A stretch of 64,000 nt of DNA from Calvatia gigantea (GCA_025093985.1 JACAAK010000002.1:2108001-2172000), one strand, 5' to 3'; positions 35,399 through 48,975 are shown, numbered from the stretch's first letter. Notes: a model not told the origin generated them from the sequence alone. A program made the numbers and translations.

Positions 35399-35957
35399 CT
35401 GCGGTGGGCTTATGTCCGGTCGCCAAGGGTAAATTTGGTTTCCGCGTCGCAAGCCCACTTTCATTCTGGTCAACATGCCAATGGTGGAACCCCAGAAATT
35501 TTTTTGCAATCAATTGAATCTCAACAATGTATATATACCCATGGGCGTGATGACTATACAATTGCTGTGAACAATCAGGCTGTGCGATGTGCAGGGTGGA
35601 GGGTGTCGAGGTATGTTCTCGACATACTACATAGTATGTGATGGCAACAAACATGAGTATGAGTCAGCGGAATCGGGGGTGTCAATGAGGGGTCCCTGGA
35701 ACCGCGAGGCGGAAATGAGAGAAGAGGAAGCCGGCGGAGGGAAGTGTTTCCAACGCGACACATGGGAGAGACTGTGGGCGGTGGATGATAACGTTGATCG
35801 TTGATCCTTGTCGGGTGCCGCTGTGTCGATTAAGACTCCGATTACATAACACACATGGCTCAAGTATCTCAGTCTCCGCCTTTTCTCTTCCTCTTGTCTC
35901 CCCCTCATTTATACCCACCTCCTCTCCTCCCTTCGTCCACACATCTCCTTCCCCTAC
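35399..35957. other. Intergenic region, promoter of the SDR gene
   Basis: About 560 bp. The last 100 bp before the SDR ATG are pyrimidine-rich. Overlapping small open frames on both strands have no recognisable motif. Confidence 0.45.
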
Positions 35958-37955
35958 ATGGCCCACAAACCCAGTGTCATCATCTTCGGTCAGTCTGTCT
36001 TCATTGAATTAAAAATATATATGGAAAAAAGAAAAATATTCATCATCGCCCTCCGTTTTCACATCCAGGCGGCCTCAACACCTGTTCTCGCGCTCTTGCG
36101 TCTTATCTCGTTCCTTTGGATGGGGAACCCCTCGTCTCTGTGCGTCTCTTTCCATCTTTCTACCAAGAAGCTCTTGAATATGAATAATCACTTACCGTTT
36201 ATAATCTACAGCATTTGCGGATCATCGACAAGTACTCTGTAGTACCAGCCACTACGTAAGATTACCGATCGCTCTCCCCTACCTATCCTTCTTCTTCCCC
36301 TTCCCCCTCTTTCCTACCATTCTGTCACCCGCTTACCGATTTCTGATCAACGATTAATCACAGATATATCGGTTCCGAATTTCCAGAGGTGTTGCGGAAA
36401 CCAGAGGTGGAATATCGTCAGGTAAATCTGACACTCCCTGGTATGCTTCTTGCCTTCCTTCCGTCGTAGATCCGTCGATATAATTGATCATGACATGATC
36501 CAGATAAAATACCCCCAGTTTTTGAGCCACCTGCCGGTATACCCCCATATGAGTATGTCTTTGACTTCACGGGGGAGGTCTGGAGCGAACGCTCTGAAGA
36601 GGTATGTCACCGTGTTCCTCCCATTCTTTGTTTCGCTTTACTCCACTCCGTCCGCATTTCCTAAGATTATACGTTCTATTGTTCATCATTCTCCGACTAC
36701 TCGCATTGTTATCCGTGCCCCATTGTTCTCCGCCGATGTTCTGACACTGCTCTGCTTTCGTGAATAGATCATCATCAACCTTACATGCCATACCGCAAAG
36801 CTAATCGGAGAAGAAGCTGCAAGACAAAAGGTCAAGGCTTATGTGCGGATTCATCAACCTTACTATAAAACCCCAGGGAAGGGCCTACATGATGAGAAGG
36901 ACGAAATCGAACCCTGGGGGGTCATTGGCATTTGGTGGCACGAAACAATAAGAACACTTGCTGCAATTGAGGGGTCAGCACCACTCGTTTGATTGAAATA
37001 CTGTCATTAATCTTGTTCCCGATTCCCTAGGTTGAACCTTGTTGTTCTGAGGCCCGGTTTTGTCTATGGGCCTTACATGAATTTCGGCATTAGTAGGTGT
37101 CGTCCATGTACCTCTGGAGGATAGCGCTAACACCATCTGATCCAGTTTCTTCTGCGATCATCGTTGCGTCTATTTATGGCTATCTCAAGAAACCAATGAA
37201 GTCAATGTATGCACTTGGGAAGTTTATTTGACTACTAAGCCTAACGGGATATACTAGGTGGTCGCCCGGAAAAAACCCTACTTTTACAGTCCACATCGAG
37301 GACTTGGCAGGTGCGGCTTGGGCCGCTGCGAATTGGATCGCACCCTTGGGAAGACAGGCTGCTAACGAGAAGGCTGGCGTGGAAATTCCCTCTCACGCCC
37401 CGCAGGACGATCCACCAAAGTCGCCAAATTTAGTCCCAAGGAACCAGAAGGTGGTCGCCCCGATGTTCAATGTGGTGAGTAGAGCTTTTACTTTGGATTT
37501 GGTTGTTGACGCTGATGGACTGATGCAGAATGACGACGCCAACAGCACCCTCCTTAGCGTTGGTCAGGTTGTCACCTCCGTGTTTGGCACAACGTTTGAG
37601 TTCTTCAACTTTGTCGAATCCACTATTATGAAGGTGCGTCAGTTGGTGACACAGTCCTCTCCAGTATTGACCCTGCCGCCAGTTCGTTGAGGATGATCAC
37701 GTTGAAGAAGTCAACGACCTCCATGTCACCAAATGGGCTGAGATGATGGCCAATTCCAATCCACCAACCGTTAATCAACATCTCTCAGCTTACATGGGCA
37801 AGTATGCTCTTGATAAGCATAACGTCTCGCTCGGCAACGCAAAGCTGAAGAACATCATCGGGTATCAATTGCGCTATCCTGCGTTCACAAAGGAGGTTAT
37901 CACCGACATTGTCGAGAAATGGAAGCAGGAGAGGAGCTGGCCCCAACTGAGTTGA
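35958..37955 (+). CDS. Extended short-chain dehydrogenase / NAD-dependent epimerase-like protein
   Basis: NAD(P)-binding Rossmann protein. Begins MAHKPSVIIFGG with the glycine-rich motif split by the first intron (GGLNTCSRALASYLV after it). The segment IIINLTCHTAKLIGEEAARQ corresponds to the central part. The active-site region lies around AYVRIHQPYYKTPGKGLHDE, then IWWHETIRTLAAIEG and NLVVLRPGFVYGPYMNFG, the downstream motif of extended SDRs. The C-terminal half includes FTVHIEDLAGAAWAAANWIA and ends VEKWKQERSWPQLS. The classic YxxxK is not plain (a WWHET segment occupies the expected place), so it may be an atypical or non-catalytic member. Substrate unknown. Confidence 0.75.
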
Positions 37956-38580
37956 AATAACGCCGTTGATTTCAAAAACAAAGTAACATTTATGATGACT
38001 GATACCTTTTGCATTTCGGCATTTTGTTATCGTTTGCTTTACGTTTTCCCATCCCTCATTTACTCTCGAGTTACGCCAGTTGTAATATCTTCCATTGTTT
38101 ACCGTCCTTTTATAGTCCTTCATAGTTAGTTCAGGCCTTGTTCAGCACTTCAATTCTCTTGTTTCATCAACTAATACTTAGTATCCCTACTTCCAGCTTC
38201 TATATCGTAATTATCTTTCGGCTGTTTCTCTTCCGACGTTTATTAACATAGCAGCTTATCCATCTTTAATATAACATGCGTTCGTTGGCGAGACGGTTTG
38301 TTTTCGGGATGCGGAACATGTATTTTCAAAACAACAGAAAGTGAAATGGAGGAAATGTGATTGGCTGGAAAGCTCGGATCAAAAACTTCGATGCTCCCGT
38401 CCACGGACCACGGTGCAACCAGGGTTTGTCGTGCAACCACGCGTCGTCAGCGCGTCTTCCGGAACCAATCAACCTTTCCGGGTTTCACGTCAATTATGAC
38501 ATCCGGCGCCCGTGAACTTGCACGAGCACCGCCGCCCACAATAATACTGTATATCACAGTACCATTCATAAACACCCCAG
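37956..38580. other. Intergenic region
   Basis: About 625 bp between SDR and cytochrome b561 genes, both plus. T-rich just after the SDR stop, as for a 3' UTR. Small open frames have no family features. Confidence 0.45.
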
Positions 38581-39855
38581 ATGTTTTCAACGCCCGCACT
38601 TCCCAAGTTTAATCCTAACACAGACTCTTTGAAACAGGCAAGGATCGGAGGTGACGACGCTGCGACCGATTTAGAACGCCTGTTACCGCACGAGTCACAA
38701 TCTGTTGAACCCGGGGACGACGACGAATCAGACCGCGCAACCAGAGGCAATCACATAACTTCTTCTGACCTTTCAACACCACCCGCTCCTGCTACTACTC
38801 CTAATAGACTTGGTGCAATGGGTATTGACGAACGGAGTGGCGGGATTAAGTATGAGGGACGGAGTGGAGATGTCTGGGCTAGAAATGTCGCCGGGGTGCG
38901 CTGCGGTTTCAGTCTTACTGGCTGGTGGTCCTTACTTATGATGTTTCTGCTGGGAATTCCAGATAGGTATTATGGTAATGTCTTTACACTTTTTGTACTA
39001 GTTGCGTTGTCGCTCATAGATTGCGACAGACCTTGGTCCTATCAACTTGGGCTATTGTTCTCGTCAACAACCCATTTTCATTTGGATGGTTCGCATTCCA
39101 TCCTTTGTTACAGACACTCGCTTTGGCCTGCTTCACATATGGTGGGTTCAATCTTTCCCTTCAACTTTTGTGGAGAGTATCTGCAACTTCTGGTTCCAGG
39201 TATTTTGACCCTTCAGCCAACATCCCAACCAAAAACCAAAGCGGCAGGATTTCGTCGCCATCAACTTGCAATATTCTTTGTCGGGTTCCCAACTATCACG
39301 CTCGGCACTCTGGCTGTTGCTTATAACAAATGGCTGCGTGGTGCCGACCATTTCAAGAGCTGGCATGGTGTCAGTGTTTCTATCCATCCTGTTCGCATGA
39401 GTCGGGCCCTGATATGATTTCGAGACAGACCCTTGGACTTGTGTGTATGTTGTGGCTTCTCGTCCAGATTTTCTTAGGCGCAGGGAGTGTATGGAACGGT
39501 GGTATGCTCTTTGGGGGTGGCATGAAAGCCAAGGCCGTGTGGAAATACCACAGGTAAGCGGAAATCTTGCTCTCCCCCCCCAGTTCAACCTCGATGACCA
39601 TACACACTGCTCCTTAGGATGTCTGGATATACTCTTTTTCCCTTAATGATGCTAACCGCTCATCTCGGTGGGGGCTGGTCAGGCTGGGGGGAAAGGAATG
39701 CCAATGGTTTCATCCGCCTTGTTGCTTATACTGTTGCACCTGCCCTTATTTTAACAGGCATCTATATCCGCATTCGGTAAGTTATATGCGCTGTCTGGCT
39801 TTCAGATTCATTTCATAGTTTTTCTTTTAGGCTCTCTAAGATGAAGTTCTGGTGA
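38581..39855 (+). CDS. Cytochrome b561 domain protein
   Basis: Six-helix, two-heme transmembrane electron carrier, often a ferric or ascorbate-linked reductase. A soluble N-terminal region of about 110 residues (MFSTPALPKFNPNTDSLKQ...) precedes the membrane core. Core segments: LTGWWSLLMMFLLG, LSTWAIVLVNNPFSFGWFAF, HQLAIFFVGFPTITLGTLAV, GLVCMLWLLVQIFLGAG, LFPLMMLTAHLGGGW and VAYTVAPALILTGIYIRI. Candidate heme His residues appear in WFAFHPLLQT, HFKSWHGTLG, WKYHRMSGY and MLTAHLGGG. Ends RLSKMKFW. No DOMON domain is seen. About six introns. Confidence 0.82.
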
Positions 39856-39982
39856 AAGAACAGAGGCGGAGTTTCCTTCCCATCATACTTGTCCATACAT
39901 TTTTACTCCTTGTGGATTGGAAGCCCGACAATGTATCAAGGACAATATAGACAACCATGGTCTAAGGTATATTCTGTATTAA

Positions 39983-42900
39983 CTATGCCGAAGCGGTGAG
40001 TGGGGGAGAAGGTTGCGGTGAGGGTGGCGGGATGATAGTGCCTAGGAAACCAGGCAGGAATCTTTCAATCCTGTCATGAGTTGCAGTCCACAATGTCCTT
40101 TGGCGGTCTTCCCGGGAATCTTCCGCTTCGTTTGTGGGTGGGGGCACGAGGATTCCAGAGGCGTTCATCACGAGGATTACATTCTTGAGAGATTCCGGCA
40201 CAGCTTCATACTAAAGGTAACGTCAGCTCATGAGAGGGCACAACGCGCGACGATGCCCACCAGATAATCTCCGCGGTCGATGTTCATCAGCCGATCCAAC
40301 AAATCCAAGATCTGTATCCATAGCACCCTAAAATCTGTTTTCACTTGCTCCCTCACTTCAAGGTGCATGAAAACTTTGCAAAGGAGCGCACACGCTCGTA
40401 AACGTGTCTCAGGTATACCAAGGGGGTCGCGCTGATACGTCTGTGGCTTCAACAATTCATCTAGAAGCGGGAACAAAACTCGATTAAATATGTCTTCCAC
40501 CTGGCTTTCGTCGTCCTCATCAAGGAGCAGATTCGGACCCAGAAGAATGCGTTGGAGATGGCTGATAGCTGTATGGCGAACCTCGCGTGCGGCGCTTGTC
40601 GACTGTCGACTTAGGGACATAAGCAGAGGGAGGGCATATTGTCTCCATGCTCCTATACGTGATATGATGGTTGAGTGAATAATTTCAGAACAAACGTAAA
40701 AGCAAGATGGCCACCTTGCTTCTGATCATCTTGTGATGATTGCAGCAAAGGAGTTAGTTTTTCGCGATGGAGACCGGCAAGGATATCCACAGCGTTTTTA
40801 CCACGCTCGATAATGGGAGAACTGACAACGACTCAGATGACAGGCAACCGGAGTTGAGAGTCATACTCACTTTGCGGATGTCAACGGCTCCACCCGCCGT
40901 CCCCGTTGTTGGTGCCTTTCAGTAGCAAACCCAGCGGCAGTAGCAAAATCATCCAAGATGGTAATCAAACCTGGGAAGTTGTCCAACAAAACTAGCTGAT
41001 CAGGCCCTTCCAAAGTGAGACTGGTAGTGAGATCGAAAGACAGCCGTGCTGCCTCCGGGTGGGGTAGGGTTGTCCTAATCATAGCAAAGACGACATTCCA
41101 TTCCGTTTGGGATCTGAAGGTTACATCAGGAGCATGGCCCAAATGAATGATATCGAAACACACCGGATGATATGTCTATGTTGTTGGACAATCAAGCTCA
41201 CACCAGATACTACCTGCTCTCCGACAGAGTTCGACACAACAGCAGGGAGGCCTGCTAATAGGTCGAACGAGATATAGATCTGATCACGAAGGGAGGACTA
41301 GGACTCATCATGAGTAAGGCGAATGTTTGATATGGGATTTGGGCATACTTTTTGTGCCAGAATGCGGCACAATCTCAAGAGACTAACAACAGCACGTTCA
41401 ACCAACAACACACTATATTGTGCCGGAGTCGAAAGCAAGGCTGAAAGATGTTCAAAAACAATGGGCCTGAACAAAATTAGGGCACGCTCGGGTTTCAAAG
41501 AACCACAAATCCGACTAACCAGAGATCTTCAATGTATTGTGGCGATTGGCACGTGATGCTGACCATGGTCTCCAGTAGGAAGACAGATGCTGGGTCATAT
41601 TGCAATTGATAATCACGGTTATCTGAGCCAGACGAGGTGTCGTCGGATTGCATTCTGAGCTTCGCAACCGTCCTCTCATGTGCCAGAGCTTCAAGAGCGC
41701 GCACTGCGGCAACCATGGCTTCAACATCCAGGTTTCTGCCAACCATGTTAGTTGAACGTTAATTATTAAGGTTTGGAAACTTGCGTGATTTGACTGTAGA
41801 GTTCTTCCAGTCGACAGGATGCAATGCAGTCAATTGTACAAAGGGTATTCTCAACATCAGCCTCTGTCGCTTCAGGAACGAGCGTCTCTGAACTTGCACC
41901 GTAGGGCGTCATCAGATAGGAGGAGAGCGTAGACAGTAGTCCGCCATCGCTCCTAGGTTGTTGTCGCGGCGGTTGACTACCACGCAAGGGTATCATCGTA
42001 ACACCTCCAAGAAAATCTTCCATCTGCAACATGCGCGTAGGAAGTAACGAATGTAGGAAGAGGTTCTGGAACATTTCGAATATCTACAACAGTATTCAGT
42101 AACTAGGTCGATGGCAAGGGGTAGCGACACACCTGCATCCACCCTTCTCGTAGAGCATTGCCGTTTCCATTCACAATATTGAAGAGTACGACAGCAGCGA
42201 GTTGGCCCTTGAAATTCGTGCCAAAGTCCACGGATAGATTCGAAACTGTGATCGACTGGCCTTCGACATCAACAACCGGGTAGTTAGGAACGTTGGCAGG
42301 TAGCGAGTCGGACAGAAGGTTAGTAGCTTGTGACAGGGAGACGACAACATAATCAAAGACATCAGGGAGGCGGAAATGGCCAGCGAGGGTGGCGCATTGT
42401 CGGAAACCCGTTATGGCCTTTTGAATGATGTAATCGTCGTCGAAGGTGATGAAGGCGTGAGTGATGGCCGAGATGACAGACTTCCAAACAGACTTGAACA
42501 TTTGAACGTCGAATATTTTTGTGTTGCAGATCATGAAGTCGCCAGCATTCCGTGATCTTGCAAGCAGCTCCTTCCAAGCGTATTCAAATCCGAGTTGACC
42601 AGTGTGTTCCTCTGGCATCACAATCTCTCGCTTGCGGATAGAGTCATAGATATTTTGCTTCAACCCGGAATCAGCGCGAGTGACTCTTGCTATGGAATAA
42701 AACTTACTAAAAACTCAGGTGTGAAGTCAGAACCATTGTTGACGCCCCGTAAATTTTTCTGATAATCTTCAATCGCCATCCTTTTCTATCGATATGTCAG
42801 GGACCGTGGGTTTGGGAAACCTGGATTTCTTACCCTGATCTGAGGGTTATGAAGATCAGTGTTCAGCATAATAACAGAATATGCAAGAACGTAAACCGCA

Positions 42901-45487
42901 TCTTCGCTCTTGATTTCAGCTTTAACCAAGAAAAGAACGGTAAGTCCATGTAGAGCTAGGATTTGAAGGTAACTTACCAGGTTCTGAAGCGAAGTAGATC
43001 GACGCAAAGGTCTCTGTTATCCTTGCAATTTGTTGTGATTCGCCAGGTAGTCGGAAGGCCTCCAGTAAGTCACGCATCGCATCTGCCACATCTTTCTAAG
43101 CCCAGAATCAAGACCTGCTTTAGGACATATGTGACACTCTAACTCACGTTCTTGAAATCAAACAAATTGATGAAAGCCTTGAGAATCTCGATGTTGTCAG
43201 GCTTCGAAATATAATCTCCCAACAAGCGTTTATCGAGTCTTGTGCATTCCTTCAAGAACGATGCCAGACTCTTGGCTTTTGAGACGTCCTCGGAAAGGTC
43301 ATTATAGATGATGCCATTCTCTTCGAGGAATGTGAGCCCATTCTTGGGTTTGTTGTTAAACATGGCAGCCCCTGTGAGGATAAGCTGCTTTTGCGATTTT
43401 GTTTGTAGTAGGGATTCTGGCGATCGAAAGTCCTAAGGGATTGAGATAAGTTCACCATGAAGGGTGGAGAATCAGCGAGAGCTCACGGTTGGCCATTCCT
43501 CGTATACCTGATTCTCTCTTGTCAGTAACGGCTAAAGTGGTCAGCAGGAGGAAACAGGTACGCACACCCTCAGCCCGTGCAGCCATGTCTTGAACGAAGT
43601 TCAGGAGTAGCTCTAGACATAGAATTTGTGTATTGCGCTGTTGGAGGTCAGGGATAATCGTGCCGCTTGACTGTACCGACTACGAATGATTCGGCAGATT
43701 AGCGGAGGGATAATGCAATCGCACGGACTTACACTTGTCAGAAAATCAGTTAGTTTTTCAAAGAGGTTTTCGCAGTTTATGTCGCAATCGTAATTGGTAT
43801 AAAGATCCACCATGAAACTTGGCTGATCGGATATATGGCTCAGAGTCTCGAGGATCAAGTTCCTGAGTTCACCTCGAGCAGGCGGTGCGTGCACTTTCGG
43901 CGTAGGCGTATGAACCTTTTCAGGATCAGACTTCGCATCTTCAGTTTGCGTGGTTACAGGAGTGTTGGGTCTGGGAGATGCAAACTGCCCTTTCTTTGGA
44001 CCTTTCATGTTCTGGTCTGGTAACGGTATAGCGAGCCGATCGATGGTGAAAGCCAAGAAGAGCTCTTGTTGCAGTTTCAAATGCTTTCGTGTAGTCATGA
44101 TGGTGGTAGAAGTTGTACGTAGGGCGGACTGGAGGATTGACATATTTTCCGAGCGGGCCAATTGGAATAAGAACTTGCAACCTGGATCGACAACGAGGGC
44201 CCTGAGAGAAGGAAAGTTGGCAATAACAGTTCCTGCTTCCTCGAAAGCAGTGTTAAGAATGCTAAGAGCAACATGTCGCGTCGAGTCCGTGTGTTGTTGG
44301 TCGTTAGGATCAAGAACATTGATAAGGACGCGAAGAAGTTCCAAAGTAGAGGGAAGCCCGTCTTTGGCAAAGATCTTAATGGAAATCCTGGAAAAGCAAA
44401 CAAGTACTTACACGCAGGTCGGCTGGCGAACTGACGTTGTTGACGGGGGCTGGGTCTGTTCAACTCCATTCTCGGCATTCTGTTGCTTGTCTTTCCGGTG
44501 AGGGTCTTTTTCCTCGGTCTCCTGGTTAGGGCTCTCTTCCCCCTGGCCCGCCGACCCTTCGCCTGCTGGAGCCTCTTGTGTCGACACTGTCATCTTGATT
44601 TCGCCGTCTGCTACCTCGTCATCTGCTGCAGCTAGTTTTGCTTCTTCCGTATCAGGATCGAGAGCACGCAATTTGGAGAAGACAGTCCGCACAAGCGAAT
44701 GCATGGTATTCTCCGCAGACCGGCGAAGCAATTCTATATAATGGTGAGGATCCGGGAATATGCACTTCAGAGAATATTGAGCTAACCACTCAACCTCATT
44801 TGACAACAGGTCGTCAAAACTGTCTCCAACATTTCACAAACTTCCACATCCCCCAAATCGGCTCCGATTCCGTTGCATAAGCAATCCTGTATGACAGTCA
44901 AAATTTTGAGGAGCACGACTTCGTCGCCGGATGAGTCGCTCGTTTCAAACTTGCAATGGGATACAGTACTGCTAATTTCAGCCAAGGCATTGTCTAGTAG
45001 TCGAGAATTTGGGTTTATGAGGCCACAACTGAAGAAGCTGTGAAGAGCAGACAGTGCTGCTGATGTGATTGGTCCAGTAGAAAGGGGAGAACGTAAAATC
45101 GCAAAGAAGGGGTTTAAAAGTATAGGGAGGTCAACAGTGTCGAAATCTATTGCCCCAAACTGAGCTCTGCGTCGACTTTTGAAAAACGGCAGGACATTAA
45201 TCACCTGAGACGCCTTTTATCATCCGCTTTAACTCTTGGAAGTTGCCCATGAGCTCGGCTTCCTTGCTCCCTCTCGCTGAAACCCTCACGGTGTGTCCAG
45301 GAGATGATATCCGTAGTCCGAGATTGCTGCCAAGCGCCGGAGCGTCCTTTGCACTCACATACAGCGTCGAGGATGCCCATCGCGAGTTTTTGCGCATTGC
45401 AGACGTGACAGATAGAATTTCGGAATATAAGACATGTTTGACGGTGGCATTCTGCCGGTCCTCAGTGGATGAGATTGAGAGGGTCAT
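39983..45487 (-). CDS. GEA2: Sec7-domain ARF guanine-nucleotide exchange factor, Gea/GBF1 type
   Basis: Activates ARF GTPases at the early Golgi for COPI coat recruitment. The N-terminal DCB region includes VLYSEILSVTSAMRKNSRWA and later DLPILLNPFFAILRSPLSTG, followed by TSAALSALHSFFSCGLI, the GBF/Gea pattern. The HUS region follows (around 44100-44800). The Sec7 domain (about 42790-43370) has NNKPKNGLTFLEENGII, then FLKECTRLDKRLLGDYI with the glutamic-finger Glu (GAA at 43247-43249), EAFRLPGESQQIARI and SVIMLNTDLHNPQIR. Downstream HDS regions extend to the C-terminus. An acidic/Glu-rich insert lies around 44420-44640. Convergent with cytochrome b561. First-exon start is the least certain part. 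Confidence 0.9.
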
Positions 45488-45677
45488 TCAGGTGAACAAC
45501 GTCAGGAACACGTCTACCCAAGTATTTAGCGTTTGCCATTTTGGGGCATCATATACATAGTTGTTTGCGATCAGGGTCACTGCCAAATACTTATCTTTGA
45601 TGGGTGAATATTTGAATATTCGAATTTAGAGTTATACACGAAGGAACATGAATGTATATGTGAACTGTAAAACAAAC

Positions 45678-46915
45678 TCATCGACCGGAATCCTCTCCTG
45701 TAGCCACTCTCTGTGACATTGCAGCCTGGCCAGCAGCAGTAGCTGCCAATCGTGATCGCTTGCGCTCCGCCTCTGCAGAGAAATAGTCAGATCTGGACGA
45801 GTGGAAGACAACAGAGCGCTCACCAGCCTCCTTCTCCCTCTCGATTTCTGCAACAATCGCCTCGATTTCTGACAGTTCCAGGTTCTGATACAAGCAATTT
45901 AGGGCATGTTCGCGTGCCAGATCACATCATTGACTCACTGTCACCTTGGTATATCCCTCCATTACACTGATTTCAATATTTTTTGCGCCAGTCTGCACTA
46001 CTTCCAGGAGACTCTTGATGGTGAGTTTGATGCTTTCCTCCCTGGTCATATCATCTTTATGGTTCTTCTCCAAGAATTCCCGGACTGTCTTGGACGAACG
46101 TCCAATAGCATTTGCCTGGAGACTCGCGTAAGCTTTTTGCAGGTCAGAATCTGGTTTGGCTGACCTTCCAAGCGCTGTAAATTCCACTAGGTTCCGTCTG
46201 GTATAGTCTTGGTTTATCATCGTGAGGGTCGAAGCCAATGATAAGTGTTGAGATTCCGAAGGGTCGCACACCTCCGGATTGCGTGTAACGCTGGAGAAAT
46301 TAAGCTTGAAGGAGATATATCGTAGACAAAGAACTGCACCTGTTGAATTCCTGCAATATGTCGTGTGATGTATTCGACGGTAACAGGGTCCTCGACGGTT
46401 AAACGGTGGCTTTGGCATTCAACACGCGCCTTGTCGATAAGGACACGACCATCAGCGGTCAGACCTGGGAACCATGACCAATGTCAATAGAAACGGCGAA
46501 GGTCGCAGAAAGAGGCTATCATTACCTGCAAACGCCAAGCAGATATGGTCATCCAACATCACCACCTTCCTCACGGTACGTGGATCTTGAAGTTGGAGAA
46601 CGGACTTCTTCTCAACACCAAGCACGACGACATCCTTCCCCCGCACACCAACCTTGAAGACATAAAGGATGAGCATAAGACCTCAGGGTGAATTATAAAA
46701 AGCCCCCCACAGCACAAGTTCCTTTGCGGACGGCTTCCAGAGCATATTCTACCTAGAGGTCTGTCGATTTCCAATGAAAGTGTAAGATATTCGATCAAAA
46801 TCACCTGGAACAGATGACCATCGGGTGAAAAGACAGTGAGGGCTAGAATACGTTGGTAAACAGGTTCAAATCGCTATGTTAGATGTAGCTCACCTCGATC
46901 GTAGGATCTGGACAT
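45678..46915 (-). CDS. PRE6: 20S proteasome subunit alpha4 (Pre6/PSMA7 type)
   Basis: Alpha-ring subunit of the 20S core. Starts MSRSYDR and continues after an intron [13 protein letters not shown] / [17 protein letters not shown], the proteasome alpha signature. Then [75 protein letters not shown] and [20 protein letters not shown]. The C-terminal helix [20 protein letters not shown] ends [17 protein letters not shown] and [14 protein letters not shown] place it with alpha4 rather than alpha7 or alpha3. Divergent from a ZUP1-type deubiquitinase with 178 bp between start codons. Confidence 0.92.
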
Positions 46916-47093
46916 GGCTGAAGCTGAAGATGGATTTGAGCAATATGTTTGAAGGACGCGTCACGTCCACCACTTATTAACCGCTTACGTTGTCTCCCAC
47001 GTGACCACGTCTATCTGTCAGGGGCACAAACGTCATTAAACTCTGAGAGCTCGACTTACCAGCGTATACCAACGCCCACATCAGACGGATTTC
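46916..47093. promoter_or_regulatory. Bidirectional promoter, proteasome alpha4 / ZUP1-type deubiquitinase
   Basis: Only 178 bp separate the two start codons. A palindromic E-box CACGTG lies at 46998-47003 within CCACGTGACC, roughly midway. No canonical Rpn4 site (GGTGGCAAA) is seen. Confidence 0.6.
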
Positions 47094-48922
47094 ATGTCAG
47101 ACGAGTTAACATGTGGCTTTTGCTCACAAAATCTCGAGTGCTTGTCCATCTCCCAACGGCAAGATCACTATGAAGCACATTTTCTCACGTCTACACCTTC
47201 AATGGACTCTGAAGCATCCCAGAATAACAAGAAGGGCAAGAAGAGATTTCATCCCATTTCACGAGAACCATGGAAGATACTAGCGAAGAAGATAGAGAAT
47301 GACGCGTTCTGGTATCCATCTCTTGGCAACCCACCTCCTCCCAACTTCACACCGGGTAACTTGTATTTGCCGTGCCATTGTCATTGAGGGTAGTGTTAAT
47401 CACCCCAACCACAGGTCTTATACCTATCCTGAAGCACTCCCTGACAATACTTTGCCACAAGGGAAAACTTACGCGAGCTATTCTTTGTCACGAGAAGGTA
47501 GTTCATATCGGCAAGGAACTCTGGGATGCAGGCTGGGGCTGTGGGTAGGGGGATCCAAGTTTGTTCCCCATAAGCCTGCTGACCAGGAAGCAATCAGATA
47601 TCGCAACTTCCTCATGCTTTGCACTGGTCTCCTAGAACAACAGACACAAACTCTTTATTTTCCGCTTCTCGATTCAGCTCCCCCGCCCAGTGTGCGCGGC
47701 CTTCAACTGTGGATTCAACGTGCATGGGAAGATGGTTAGGCTGATCACTTTCCCGCTATTTAAACTCAACAAATTCAAAGGATATGACCAACTTGGACGC
47801 ACAGAATTACGAAACAAGATAGTTGGAACTAACAAATGGATTGGCACTGCTGGTATAATTTAATCACAACAACTCATGTTGACGCAACTGACCTGATCCA
47901 ATCCTTAGAGATCTACATTGCCCTCTCGCACCGGGGAATACCGTAAGCTGTTTAATGTTCAGTTTAACATTCTCAGACGAAACACCAGTGCGGAATTACT
48001 GGACTTTGGCGGTTTCCAAGACAAACGAGATTGTGAGTTCCTGGTTCCTTCCATACTGACCTGAATGGCTCACTTTTCACAAGGTGCTGCCGCTGTTATC
48101 CGATGGATGGTGGACTACTTTACTCCCCAGGCTCCTGAACTCAACACCATACCTTCCACCAGCATTAATGACGTGTTGGGTAGAACAACACCCGTTCCCG
48201 TAACACAATTAATGCCAGTGATTCTGCAACACAAAGGACACTCCCGTATCATCGTCGGTTATCAACGCCACGGCGATGGAACCATCAGTCTGCTCACATT
48301 CGATACAGGACGGTAAGTTATGAATGTCTATCCTAATCGCTATCTGAGCCTTGGATTCCGTAGCCTTCTTCCACAGGCACTCCGGACATTAGCACGATCA
48401 CCTTACGATTCAACAAGTCGGAATGATTTTCCCCAAGAGCATTCAGAATCGCACGCGCCTACTGAAAAACAAACACTCAAACAGCAACCCAGCAACTTTG
48501 AGAGACCCATTTCATTGTTAAATCTCTTAACGCCTTCTGAGCAAGAGCTCGAACGAAACCATAATGTCAACACAAACCATTCAGGGGACGGCATCAAAAA
48601 GGCCAAGCTGAACTTCACTCATTGGCGTAAAAACGGAAAATCAGTCTCTAATACGTTTTCAAAAGACCCTGGGCACCAAACCGAACCAGACATTCACCGA
48701 TTGCAAAAGGTGTTTAGACTAACGTCTCAGCAACTCTCGTGCGTCTCCTACTTCAACAAGCATTTCCCCAAACCTCTCACTACAGATCCCAGATCTCATG
48801 CAGAATACCAAGTTTTGTATGTTCCCCTCAACCCCCCTTTGACTGAGGAAGCAAGATTGAATAGGAAGGTGGTCAAGTGCAGACGAATTACAAGTGAATC
48901 ATCTTCACTACGGACTTCATGA
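47094..48922 (+). CDS. ZUP1/ZUFSP-type deubiquitinase (peptidase C78)
   Basis: Cysteine protease family that in animals and fission yeast cleaves K63-linked ubiquitin chains and acts in genome-stability pathways. The N-terminus has a C2H2/UBZ-like zinc finger (CGFC ... HYEAH). The catalytic region contains KELWDAGWGCGYRNFLML, where the active-site Cys is the TGT at 47540-47542 and the motif is joined across an intron. It continues PPSVRGLQLWIQRAWEDG, WIGTAEIYIALSHRGIP, then GHSRIIVGYQRHGDG (catalytic His) and LLTFDTG (catalytic Asp). A basic, poorly conserved tail follows, then HRLQKVFRLTSQQLSCVSYF. Ends SSLRTS. About eight introns. Confidence 0.85.
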
Positions 48923-48975
48923 TATAGAATACAACAGTCTATATCTGTCTAACTGAATACCTAATGCAACGCTAG

